64,000 nt of DNA from Ciona savignyi (taxonomy: Eukaryota; Chordata; Ascidiacea; Phlebobranchia; Cionidae). Positions 45,450 to 55,809 of the stretch are shown here, piece after piece. The number at the start of each line of letters is the position of its first letter. Position 1 is the first letter of the stretch. The stretch spans positions 215,100 through 279,099 of the forward strand of contig CH002356.1 of the NCBI GenBank assembly GCA_000149265.1, in the 5' to 3' direction. The notes beneath the pieces were generated by a model that saw nothing but the letters and a program-made list of their open reading frames with translations, ran no database searches and was not told the origin of the DNA. Position numbers and translations under genes: made by a program.

Positions 45450-46565
45450 ATGAAGCCTTACACTGTGTTGTTGGTATTATTGTTGTGTGTTGGTACCGGA
45501 ATGGGAGAAACACATACAACTGAGCCACCGCCCCCTCCCGTGACTACAACGCCAACTACAACGCCAAGGACAACTACGACTCCAGTTCCTATTTCTGAAC
45601 CACTCCGCAGGAATGGCCTCTACCAACCAATGTAAGTGTGTATGTCCGGCCGGTTAGTCTGGCGGTGAAGTGCGTCGCCTTTCAATTGAAAGGTTGCAGG
45701 TGCGAAACTGGTCACTAGCTAGTCGGTTGTGTCCTTGGGCCAGGCACTTTACGGACATTGCCTAAACCCAACGGATTGATGGGTTCTACCAAATTGAAGG
45801 AACGTGTATATCATATACAACACACTGCAATAGCTCCGGTAACCCGACGATGGGCGCGAGGTGATCTGACGATTGCCCGTGTGTTAACCCCCTTGGTTTT
45901 TCCATCAATTCACCATCAATTTTTGAGTGAGAAACTAGTAGTGGTTGATAACATATAAATGTAAATTAGCTGACTGCAGAATATATGTTTTACCTGGATT
46001 AGTTTCGAACCTAAGATGAGTTTGTTACTTACACCATTTTTGTAAATCGTTTTATGTATTATTGTGTGTGATTTGAAATAAGTAAGATTATTTTTGTGTA
46101 GCCAGTTAAACTTTTTTAAGGTGGACCGCCGTTTGTCGCTTGTCAGTCAAAAAGTTAAGTCGTTTAAAACCGCTTGTGTCCTTGGTCAAGGCACTTAGCA
46201 GCCAACTTCTAAACCTATTGGATTACTTGATTAAACCAAAAACAGTAGCAACGGCATAATCATGTTTATATGACACGAGGTAATCTGACAACGAATTCTA
46301 CGCATATATACCCACAAGGGTAAACATGACCTCTATATAATATATTTTTATATTTTTTTAGGTATTACAACCAAAGGAAAAACTCAATTAGAGACGGTAA
46401 GGATAATCGTTTTAACATGATGTTGTGTGCCTTATTAATTATTTCACGCTATCAATATAGTCTGCTTTAATCACATGTGGTGTTAACTAATGGTCTTCAA
46501 CCAAATGTCTTCCAGACGAATTTTACCGCGAGATGTTGGAAGAAGCTATGTTGGATTTGAATTAG
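45450..46565 (+). CDS. Small secreted Thr/Pro-rich peptide precursor
   Basis: Three coding exons, 45450-45631, 46362-46396, 46516-46565, with agreeing phases (2 then 1) and a total of 88 aa. Residues 1-19 (MKPYTVLLVLLLCVGTGMG) are a strong signal peptide. Next come a proline and threonine stretch with likely O-glycosylation (residues about 20-49), a basic segment (LRRNGLYQPM, YYNQRKNSIR) and an acidic tail DDEFYREMLEEAMLDLN. I do not recognise the family. The basic core plus acidic C-terminus parallels the peptide gene 2.4 kb downstream, so this may be another host-defence or signalling peptide precursor. The last exon and 3' flank are duplicated at about 50100-50450. AATAAA at 46752-46757 is a plausible polyadenylation signal. 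Confidence 0.7.
45643..45908 (+). mobile_element. SINE A copy, 3' truncated
   Basis: Starts 12 bp after exon 1 of the Thr/Pro-rich peptide gene (cggttagtctggcggtgaag) and breaks off after cccccttggtttttccat. Confidence 0.8.
45995..46055 (-). mobile_element. SINE B fragment, reverse
   Basis: ttagtttcgaacctaagatg followed by ttacttacaccatttttgta: the tRNA 3' part of an old copy. Confidence 0.4.
46160..46340 (+). mobile_element. SINE A, diverged copy
   Basis: gcttgtgtccttggtcaagg, cacttagcagccaacttcta and gaggtaatctgacaac match the body of the family. Confidence 0.45.
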
Positions 46566-46751
46566 AAGCATCATACCAAACCCTACACAGATTGCCCATG
46601 ACACTTAATGCGATTATTTTGCTTATCGTGATTAAACTAATTTTTTTTATGTATAAATGCAAGAGTTTTTTTTAAAGAAATCAAATCAGGATTTTGTGAA
46701 TTTAACTGAGAATATATACAAGCAATGTTTTCGTAATATTTGAGAATGTGA

Positions 46752-46757
46752 AATAAA
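46752..46757 (+). terminator. Polyadenylation signal of the Thr/Pro-rich peptide gene
   Basis: AATAAA 187 bp after the stop codon; the same motif is kept in the duplicated flank at about 50331. Confidence 0.5.
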
Positions 46758-47120
46758 ATTGTGGTGCACGAAAAACTGAATCTAATATATGTTAAGATCA
46801 TTGAAGGGTTATAGGGCTTAGTCTATAGTCTATACTGTATACAAGTTAACTGGATTCGGAAACCATTTTGTAAAAACTTCCGTTAAACGAAATGACATAA
46901 CGCACGACTGTTAGCAAACCGCTTATTCTCACAGGAACAAAACATAATCAATGGCGCAGTTGGGTGGCTGAAGAATAACCCGGCTGATAATCATATAGGA
47001 TATAGACGAACATATAGGCGAGAGACGAACATAGGTTATATAGACAGACAATAGAACTTATATACCGAGAAAATCAAGGAAAAATTAACCAAAAAAATCA
47101 TTACCAAAAACTCGTATTTG

Positions 47121-47612
47121 TATACTAAGTTTGTACAGGATGTTTACGTTTATCTCTTTGAATGAAAAACAAACCAAAGGCGTTGACAAACAAAAAATTG
47201 ACAGATTATTTTGCACCCACCGTTGGGTTGGCGGAGCTATTGCAGTGACTTGTTCATCAATTGACTTGCCTAAGGACAAAACCTACTACCTAGCAACCCA
47301 GTTTCAAAATTGCGACCCTTCGGCTACGTATAGGATAGGATAGGATATTCATCTTTATCCCCGTGAATAGGAAAACCAAACGGGTTAACACACGGGTAAT
47401 CGCCCATCGTCGGGTTACCGCAGCTATTGTAGTGTGTTGTATATGATAGACACACTACAATATGGTAGAACCCATTAATCCGCTGGGTTCAGGCAATGTC
47501 CGTAAAGTGCCTTGCCCAAGGACACAACCGACTAGCTAGCGACCAGTTTCGCACCTGCAACCTTTTGATTAAAAGGCGACGCACTTAACCGTTAGATCAA
47601 CGCGTGGAGGTG
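47121..47612 (-). mobile_element. Two adjacent SINE A copies, reverse
   Basis: 47331-47612 is nearly full length (ataggataggatattcatct to cacttaaccgttagatcaac). 47121-47330 is an older copy (ggatgtttacgtttatctct, ttgcctaaggacaaaacc). Confidence 0.75.
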
Positions 47613-47932
47613 AAACATTGTAAACCATGTGTGATGTGGGTACAAATAAAGAAGACAACAATTTTAACAACAAGAGAGGTCATAAAAACAAAAAGGCGAC
47701 ACAAAATGTAGCTAAAAGTCAAGTAAAAAGACACATAAACAACGCAAACTATAACAAATATTAATTAAATCTAGTTTAAATCTGGTTTGAAACAGCATAA
47801 AAGCATTCTTATAATATAAGTTAAACACAAAAAACATTTTTGTGTAGAAACAATTAATTGATTACCTTATTTTAAAGGATCTGGGCAATTGTAAATTAAA
47901 CACAAGCAGAATAATATGTTATTAACTGAACC

Positions 47933-48061
47933 CTATTTCGTGTCGGCGTCTTCTTTACTCGGTACATCGTCGCACAATGCTTCACAATGGCCGGGATGAA
48001 ATAGGTTCAAGGCGGTGTTGCGTAAATCGCCATAAAAACAAAAAATACATTGAGTAAACGG
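47933..48061 (-). other. Coding-like island, minus strand (42 codons)
   Basis: An open frame that follows an acceptor-like aataatag at 48062-48069 on the minus strand and ends at TAG 47933-47935. It contains GDLRNTALNLFHPGHC and ends EDADTK. It is richer in GC than its surroundings. I do not recognise it and find no upstream exon; it may be an orphan terminal exon or a captured fragment next to the duplicated block. Confidence 0.3.
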
Positions 48062-48504
48062 CTATTATTTAAAGAATGTACAAAAGAATAATATATCTAA
48101 ACACATTTTTAGGGTAATTCCCTTAAAAACAAAGATATGTTCCTGAATCATGATTGTGACAGGCATAGCATGTTGCCACGACATCTACCAGAGGGTGTAA
48201 TGGAATATTGCCTTAGTAAAATGGAATATTGCCTACTCTTTTTTTAGTGAGCATTATACACACTATATGTTGGTATTGAGACCAGAATGTTTTTTTTAGC
48301 AGCAACCTATTATCTAAAATGTAGTGACTTAAAGAAACATATCAAGTAGACCGTTCACATGGATAGTTTCAACGAGTAATATGCTTAATGGTTCCTTCCC
48401 GGGTAATATACACTATAGAAAATAAATTTCGATGCGAGATTGCTCAAAAATTCTCGCGCCAACTAACTCAGCTATTCCAAATCGATTGTGAGCAACTAAG
48501 TATA

Positions 48505-48590
48505 TCCTGTTCCCACAAATATATTACAAAGTATACCCTGTTCCCACAAATATATTACAAAGTATATCGTGTTCCCACAAATATATTACA
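48505..48590 (+). promoter_or_regulatory. 31-bp tandem repeat with three RBP-J/Su(H)-like sites
   Basis: Three units, with gttcccaca at 48509, 48540 and 48571. On the minus strand each reads TGTGGGAAC, a match to the CSL (Su(H)/RBP-J) consensus YGTGRGAAM. The last site lies about 70 bp upstream of the TATA box of the cationic peptide gene. Confidence 0.55.
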
Positions 48591-48645
48591 TTTAAACAAT
48601 GCAGCAAGCAGCTTGCGAATGTCGTTAAACAATAGACAACTGTGG

Positions 48646-48653
48646 TATAAATA
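48646..48653 (+). promoter_or_regulatory. TATA box of the cationic peptide gene
   Basis: TATAAATA, followed about 50 bp later by a good donor (AAG/GTAAGT, exon end 48704). This suggests a short non-coding first exon of about 25-30 nt, an intron 48705-48958, and the acceptor atttacag placed directly before the ATG. Confidence 0.6.
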
Positions 48654-48769
48654 CAACTTATCTATGAAGGGTATTCTTTCACTTTGCAAAAGTACAAAAA
48701 CAAGGTAAGTTTGGTGTTGTTGATTTTGTTCTTGCATTTAGCTGCTGTGGCTGATAGCTGGTTGGGTGT

Positions 48770-48935
48770 GTTTAATAGCAACACACTTAGTTCTACCAAA
48801 AGTGAAGGAACAGTCATATTAAACACACTGTAATAACTCGGGTAATCCGGCGGTGGACATAAAGTAATCTGATTATTGTCCATATAATATACGTCCCGCG
48901 TTTTCCATTCACGGGGTTAAACATAATTGTTTCAA
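48770..48935 (+). mobile_element. SINE A, diverged copy
   Basis: cttagttctaccaaaagtga, actcgggtaatccggcggtg and cacggggttaaacataattg. It fills most of the 5'UTR intron of the cationic peptide gene. Confidence 0.6.
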
Positions 48936-48958
48936 CCATTTTAACCCCATATTTACAG

Positions 48959-49561
48959 ATGAACAAGTTGATTATTGTGGCTGTTTTGATTGGTTTGTTG
49001 ATGATTACGAACGAAAGTGTGGATGCTTGGTGGAGTAGACGCCGTAGCGTTCGTCGCCGCTTCCGATTACCCAGTCGCGGCCCGTATAGTAAGTAACATA
49101 TCCAGTTATAGAAACAAGTTATCCAAGAATATTTATGTTTTTTTTTATATTAACAAAATAATTATTACTGCTATTTTGCTGTGTGCTACATCAACTGGTT
49201 TTCTTTTTTATTTACAAAAATCTAACACTTTACTCATTTATTCACAGACGAAAGACCACAACAAGGTTGGTGATGGTTGAATTATTTACATTTTTATACG
49301 TTAAACATATAATCATCAATTTCTGATTTTAGTATCCGATGGCCCTTGGGATGAAGATATCTTATCTCTCCAAGGTAAGCAAACGCACCATTTAAGTTAC
49401 TGTAGTATAAAACTTATTAGTGGTTTTGTACGTCGGGTTTTCCAGATAGTATATGAACCAGTGATGGGGGTTAAAAACAAAACTGCGTTTGGCATTTAAC
49501 GTATTTCGTTTTCACTAAGATGTTTATTTCAGATGATGAAACGAAATTGGATCAACAGTGA
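48959..49561 (+). CDS. Candidate antimicrobial peptide precursor
   Basis: Four coding exons, 48959-49088, 49248-49265 (18-nt microexon), 49333-49374, 49533-49561, all joined in phase 1, giving 72 aa. Residues 1-23 (MNKLIIVAVLIGLLMITNES VDA) are a signal peptide. Residues about 24-49 begin WWSRRRSVRRRFRLPSR and carry nine Arg against one Glu (net about +8). Residues about 50-72 are acidic (six Asp, two Glu, one Lys; net about -7). Signal, cationic core and anionic propiece is the known layout of ascidian linear antimicrobial peptide precursors. Similarity of layout is what I see; I do not recognise the sequence, so the function is inferred. There are no cysteines after the signal. The microexon donor (GTTGGT) is weak. 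AATAAA follows at 49712-49717. Confidence 0.75.
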
Positions 49562-49711
49562 TCGAATGCCATCTGCGAAGGTTTGTAAATTATTTTCCAA
49601 GCAGTTATCTACAAAATACTTTCGTCGCAATAAAATCGTGTTCCTTACTACGTCACCATTCTAAATGGCAGAGTTTGAACTGCTGGTTATTAACTTGTGA
49701 TTTAAACACAA

Positions 49712-49717
49712 ATAAAG
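49712..49717 (+). terminator. Polyadenylation signal of the cationic peptide gene
   Basis: AATAAA 151 bp after the stop codon, the first one downstream. Confidence 0.5.
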
Positions 49718-50094
49718 ACTTGGGAGTAATGTTGTTTGTTTTCATTTAACTAAGTATATGAAGTAGGAATTGCTATTCGGGTTTAAGCTTCGCCACATTG
49801 CTCCAACTCCACCCAGGCAGCAGATAGGCCATGTACAATTTCCCAAGTGCCTTCTTATATCCTATACCTGTGATAGATATAAACATCCCCTTCATGTGCT
49901 TTGTAGTGAGATACTTTGGTTTAAAACAATATTTCTGTTTACAGGCAAGAAGGAGATAAAGAAAATTGATATTCTTTTTCAAAACCGTATTTGCAATTAA
50001 ATCAAAAATTACTATTTTGTGTTAAAATGTTAATCGGTCTTCATAATCAGGCGCAAACAACAATTTAACGCCGCCGTGGATATAGAACCCACGC

Positions 50095-50160
50095 GTTCCT
50101 GTGTACGAGACATGTTATAACAATTAGAAGCATCATATAATTGAATTAGGAGCATCATAC
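50095..50160 (+). pseudogene. Relic of the Thr/Pro-rich gene's last exon
   Basis: Immediately before the duplicated 3' flank, acgagacatgttataaca and ttgaattaggagcatcatac align with the end of exon 3 at 46516-46575 (gatgttggaag.., ttgaattagaagcatcatac). The reading frame is lost. No copies of exons 1 and 2 are seen. Confidence 0.5.
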
Positions 50161-50588
50161 CAAACCATTCACTGCTGATGCCACTTAATGGGAATTTTCT
50201 GCTTATCGTGATTAAACTAATTTTTTTTTATGTATATATGCGAGAGTTTTTTTTAAAGAAATCGAATCGGGATTTTGTGATTTTAACTGCGAATATACAC
50301 ATGTAATGTTTTTGTAATATTTGAGAATGTGCAATAAAATTGTGGTGCACGAAAAACTGAATCTAATATATGTTAAGATCATTGAAGGGTTATAGGGCTT
50401 AGTCTATAGTCTATACTGTACACAAGTTAACTGGATTCGGAAACCATTTGGTGAAAACTTCCGTAAAACGAAATGACATAACGCACGACTGTTAGCAAAC
50501 CGCTTATTCTTAAATAAACAAAACATAATCAATGGTGTAGTTGGGTGGCTGAAGGATAACCCGGTTAATAATCATATACGCTATAGAC

Positions 50589-50904
50589 CAGTGGTTCTTA
50601 AACTGGGTACCCCAGGGGTTCGATGAGTCAGTATCAGGGGTTCAGCGGAGATTAGGATAAGTATACACACGCTATGTGTATAGCAATCACAATGTCCTCT
50701 ACTTCAGTGCTTCTCAACCAGTGGGCCGAGGCCCACTACAACACGTTGTAATGTTTAAATAATAAGATCTTATGTGCAACAGGAGCACAGTTTACTTTAG
50801 GCTCAAGTTTTAACACATATATTTTGAATTTCAACGAAGGGTTCGGTGAATGCCCGCATAAAACTTGTGGGGTTCGGTACCTCCAACTAGTCTAAGAACC
50901 ACTG
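50589..50904. mobile_element. hAT-like non-autonomous element, 316 bp
   Basis: Ends cagtggttctta / taagaaccactg are perfect 12-bp inverted repeats, flanked by an 8-bp direct repeat ctatagac (50581-50588 and 50905-50912), as expected for hAT elements. It encodes nothing. The related block at about 46995-47010 has the site without the element. Confidence 0.88.
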
Positions 50905-51132
50905 CTATAGACGAACATATATAGGCAACAGGCGAACATAGGTTATATAGACAGACAATAGAACTTACATACCGAGAAAATCAAGGAAAAATTAAACGGT
51001 ATTAACAAAAAAATTCACATTTGTATAATAAGTATGTATAGGATGTTTACATTTATCTCTCTGAATGGAAAGAAAACAAAAGGCGTTGACACAGAAAATT
51101 GATATATTATTTTGCAACATTTCTATGCTTCT

Positions 51133-51240
51133 TTTAGTGACGTGTTTTTACGACTGTACGTTTGGTCATCTTCCTATGTTTCTGTTTTGTTATTTGTTTA
51201 TTTGCGCTATATAATACTACTAAAAAAATGAACCAATCTA
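51133..51240 (-). mobile_element. Repeat family C, diverged
   Basis: tgacgtgtttttacgactgt, then gtttctgttttgttatt and an A-rich atgaaccaatctaaatct end. Confidence 0.45.
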
Positions 51241-51289
51241 AATCTAAATTCACTCTTTCTTCAGCTTATACAACTAGAAATGATTATAA

Positions 51290-51445
51290 AATGATAGGAT
51301 ATTTATGTTTAATCTCGTGAATGGAAAAATGCAAGGGGTGTTGACACACCTGCAATCGTCAGATTACCTCGCGCCAAAAGTCGGGTAATCAAAGTATGCT
51401 GTGTATAATTAAGACGTTTCTTTAGTTTGAAAGAACCCAATATTC
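51290..51445 (-). mobile_element. SINE A, diverged copy, reverse
   Basis: aaatgataggatatttatgt, caatcgtcagattacctcgc. Only the 3' half is left. Confidence 0.55.
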
Positions 51446-52240
51446 CACAATAATTAATTAAACTGAAATAATTCCTAAACTTATTTCGTATTTCTGCAAA
51501 TGAGATTTCACAACTTCTCGATTATTACATGTTGAAATTTGATGAATGATTTGATGGAACTTTCCAGAAAGAAATTAGATTTTCTGATTGAATAATATAT
51601 ACCTCCAAGTAATATGTTTATTTCCAAACACATTGTGAAAGCACAGATTTGGGCCGTTAAAAAGAAAGAAATTATATTTTTTGATTGAATAATAAATATG
51701 TTACACTTTTAGGCAGGGTTCTCGATAACCTGAAGTCAGCAGCTCTCCATTATATGTATAAAATGCTTGTATTCACGTAAGCAGTATAAAATCATAACTC
51801 CACCAAAACACAATGCAGTGGTCACATATAAAAGCAAATAGGCGGTCGAGTCTTAACGGTTTTAGCGGGAAATATAAAGATAAAGGCGACAGGTAATTAC
51901 CAATCAACGCACGCACCGAAATCACGCTTCAAGATTTATTACACTCTCCCACCTCTTAAAAATATTGTGTCTCCAAACACAATCCAAATATTCGACGATA
52001 AAAAACAAAAAACAACAAAAGTGTAGTTAAAGCAAAAACTAATTACAAACGTAAAATATTTAAAATGAAAAAGACAAAACGCACAATTTCAAACTTCAGC
52101 ATAAACAAAATAAAACCATGTCAGTATTAAATGATTACTTCCAATACTGTACGCAGTGATAAAAAAACGGTGAAGAAAAATTAAGTGCTATATAATAAGT
52201 GAGAAGTGACAAAGAAATAAATACACAATACAAACATGAA
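51446..52240. other. AT-rich intergenic stretch
   Basis: No coding sequence, RNA or named repeat seen, apart from its place inside the second duplicated block. Confidence 0.4.
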
Positions 52241-52246
52241 TAGTGT

Positions 52247-52429
52247 TCATCGTCGCTCAACGTCCGGAAAATACGTCGGTCTTTGTCTTGCGCGTTGAGG
52301 CCGCTCGTTTGTGTTTACGGTTTGCGAGGGGATGTTTTGTGCGTATTGGCATACATATGCTCCTGCTGGCATATTATTCATTAAATGTTCGTTGCTTTTT
52401 CCCGCTTCGATTATTTTTTTGGTAAAGTC
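52247..52429 (-). other. Coding-like island, minus strand (60 codons)
   Basis: An open frame on the minus strand from about 52429 to TGA 52247-52249, richer in GC than its surroundings. It contains NNMPAGAYVCQYAQN and ends in a basic RPTYFPDVERR. It begins exactly where similarity to the other duplicated block stops, like the island at 47933-48061, but the two are unrelated. Family not recognised. Confidence 0.3.
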
Positions 52430-52639
52430 GGTTATTATTTAGAGAATATACAAAGGAATAATATATCGAAACACATTTTTTAGGGTAATTCCCTTGAAAA
52501 CGAAGATATGTTTCTGAATCATGATTGCGACAGGCATAGCATGTTGCCACAACATCTACCAGAGGGTGTAATGGAATATTGCTTTGGTAAAATGGAATAT
52601 TGCCTAATTATGGGTCCCATTTGAAAAATTGGGACACAT

Positions 52640-52653
52640 ATTGTTTTTGTCCT

Positions 52654-52685
<32 letters not shown>

Positions 52686-54180
52686 CTTTTTTTTCGTCAA
52701 ACGCTTGACAGGCATGGCATGTCGCCCCGACATCTACCAGAAGGAAAAATGGAATCGCAATGAGACTTTGCCATTTGTTAGACAACATGGTCTAGATGAA
52801 CAGAAACTAAAATTTTGGGAGATAAAACCAGGGGAATTCCCCTGGAACGTTAAAAACCAAAACGGTATTTTTTCTAAAAAACTAGCTTTTTGGGGCATAG
52901 CGCTTGAACGGCAGCTCCACTTTGAATCAGATTTGGTAAAATGTAAGTGCATTAGTAACTGATTTAACACTTGAAAGAAATAAAAAAATTACCTAGGGAA
53001 ATACTCTAAAAAATAACATTTTGTTTTCAAATCATGATTGTGACAAGCACGCCATGTCGCCCCGACATCTACCGGAAGGAAAAATGAAATCGCAATTAAA
53101 CTATGGTATTTGTTACACAACATGGTCTAGATGAACAGAAACCAAAAGTTTGGGGGATAAATCCAGGGGAATTCCCCGGGGGCGTTAAACACCAAAACGG
53201 TATTTTTTTAAAAAAAGTAGCTTTTTTGGGCATGGCGCTGGAACGGCTGCTTCAATCTGATTCAGATTTCGTGGAATGTAAGTGCATTACCTACTAATTT
53301 AACAATTAGAAAAAATAAAAAAAATTATCTAGGAAAATACCCTAAAAAAACATTTTGTTCTCAAATTATGATTGTGACAGGCATGGCATAACGCCCTGAC
53401 ATCTACCAAAGGAATAATAGAATAGTAACAAAACTTGGTCATTTGTTAGACAACATGGTCTAAATACGCAGTAAAAAAATTGTGGGTGATAAATCTAGGG
53501 GAATTCCCCTGAGACGTTAAAATCCAAAACGGTTATTTTTCTAAAAAATTAGCTTTTCGGGCCATAGCGTTTGAACGGCTGCTCTAATTTTGATCAGATT
53601 TTGTGGAATGCTGGATCGTTAGCCACCCTATGTCAATTAAAAGAAAGAAAACATTTACTTAGGGTAACTCCCTTAAAAACGAAGATATGTTCCTGACTCA
53701 TGATTGTGACAAGTATGCAACATTGCACTGACATCTTCAACAAGGATTCGTCAAATTGAATTAAAACTTTAAGAATTGTAAGATAACATGACCCACATAT
53801 GTAAAAACAGAAACTTATGTACTAAGCCCATGGGAAATTCCCCGAAGCCATCAAAAACTAAATCGGGCTGTTTTAGGAATTTAGCTTCATTTCACTACAG
53901 CGCTTGAAAAGAAGCTTTAATTTAAAACATTTGTGGTGAAATGTTCGTAATTCTAAAACGATTGTTCTTTTTTTTACCTACACCTGGAGAAGAAGTTTGG
54001 TTTGATAAATTTGGGACCCATGCGTTTATGCTTGCAGAAACAAAAACTACATACTCATGGTAAAAGATACAAAATGTGGTTATGGACCCTGTAGCAGTAG
54101 AATGAATATATGGCATACAACATGTGTTTTACAAATAGTGGTGGTTAAACACGTGGTTGACACTCTCTAGTTAGGCCTAA
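52640..54180 (+). repeat. 333-bp satellite array 2 (about five units)
   Basis: Gcgcttgaacgg-type markers at about 52897, 53230, 53560 and 53893. Each unit has a palindromic core: ggggaattcccc at 52831-52842 (within an 18-bp perfect palindrome, 52828-52845), 53166-53177 and 53498-53509, and gggaaattcccc at 53832-53843. An impure T-run (52652-52695) starts the array. The last unit and flank match array 1. Confidence 0.88.
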
Positions 54181-55809
54181 TATTCATATATTAAATATTT
54201 TCATTGGATCAGAAAACTTCCACAGAATATTCGGAATATTCAATAATGGGTAAGACTGTTTTATTAAATATATCAGTATATGATTCGATGGCGTCTACCA
54301 TTCGGCTATATGACCGTTCATACCTTGCTGGTATTGACAGCAATGCAACGCAATGAGCGAAACGCCATACAACGCCTGGAGCAATAATATGCCACAGACA
54401 TAGAAACGAATTGTCCGAAGTCGGTCAATCGGAAACAATCTTACAGAAGCAACTAAACTAAAGTGAGGACAGTGGAAGCGACAGAAAGGCGTATGTATAC
54501 GTTAAGTGTTTTAGGTAAACGTGTAAGAATAGTAAAAATAGTGTAGAACAATCACCAGAGTGTGAATAATGAATGGAGAATAAAATGAGTAATTAGAAAT
54601 GCAGTATGGTGCCATTCGGGAAGTAGTTGTTTTGATTCTTTGTGACCTATTTTGACACAGTTGTAATTCTGTTCGCTTCGGTTCAGTTGCCATGTAGTTG
54701 GGAGAGTTCGCAAACTTTGTAATGATGCAAGAATACAGTAGCCAGGTTTTAGAGTGATAATATAAAGTCAAGAGAAAATTTAAATTTATTAATTGGAAAT
54801 TGCTATATTGATTAAAGTGATAATCAATTAAAACCTATTATGTGACGATCTAGTTATTTTAATTAAAAAAGAGCATTTTAAGCATTCATAGGCTATAAAT
54901 ATGTATATACCGCCATAACAGCACCGTATATCGCTTATTTTAATGTGTAATAACCAGATTAGCTGATCTTTATTTTAATAGTGTGTGCTTTGCAAATAGG
55001 CAAATTATATATCCCAGAGTATTAGTCATTTTAACTGGTGTAGATTTTTTCTTCTGGTGAAAACGTCATCAAGACCATTTTGTATAAAGTTAATATGTGT
55101 ATCGGTCGCGTTAATTATTCAGCCATACGACCGTATAGCACTAGTCGTTCATTCTAGGTCTTCCCACATTTTTAAGCTTTCGACCCCTTTTAATTTATTA
55201 AAATTTTCTGCGACTCTTCTTATTGTTAAAAATTCTAAACAGACTTGTTTAAAATACTACTAAATATATGGCCCACGAGAATGCAATCGGTATCTATAAC
55301 ATTAAACTTCCTTATTATCTTTGGCTAGGTTGAAAACAGACCGTGCACACCTGCATTGTTTTGGTCACGTGATTAATACGTCCGCTGTGCATTCAGTTAT
55401 GCCGCGTCAGTGGTATTTACGTAGTGTTCACAATTAAGGTGAAATTTAGATTTTGCACTTGTAAAAAGTCTAAAAAAGTACAATAGATGTATTAGTTTGT
55501 GTGAAATTGATGTACACTTAGCGACCCCATAAATTTATTACTGTTTTTTTTTAATTTGGAAAGGATAGATTATTATATGACGCTGGTGATTTGTAAATTT
55601 TGTAACCCTACTCAATTATCAGCATTTATTAATATTGTATTACATTTGCAGCGATATATAATATACACGTCACTGTAGTAGACGTGTCACGCTTTATTTA
55701 TTTTAATCGTGACCACATACGTAACAGTGAGTGGGTGCATGCTATTTATTTAAAATAAATCATCCTTATTTTTAGGTGATTAACGTCAGTGTAAATAGTT
55801 AACTATAAA
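54181..55809. other. Intergenic region before the zinc-finger gene
   Basis: AT-rich and without a gene I can support. A reverse SINE B fragment lies at about 55062-55135 (tgtatcggtcgcgttaatta, gccatacgaccgtat). Confidence 0.5.

Larger units (their letters stand above)
46560..48240 (+). repeat. Duplicated block, copy 1
   Basis: 46560-47170 (3' end and flank of the Thr/Pro-rich gene: aaaattgtggtgcacgaaaa, ggttatagggcttagtctat) matches 50140-51110, and 48058-48238 (aggcatagcatgttgccac, gagggtgtaatggaatattg) matches 52427-52608, in the same order. The pair flanks the cationic peptide gene as direct repeats. Confidence 0.85.
50140..52610 (+). repeat. Duplicated block, copy 2
   Basis: Second copy of 46560-48240, interrupted by a hAT-like element (50589-50904) and diverged in its middle. 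Confidence 0.8.

Noticed and set aside
52600-53297. Plus-strand ORFs across the satellite (120 and 64 codons) with similar sequences.
   Set aside because: Their similarity follows from the 333-bp repeat; other units carry stops and frameshifts, so this is not a repeated protein domain.
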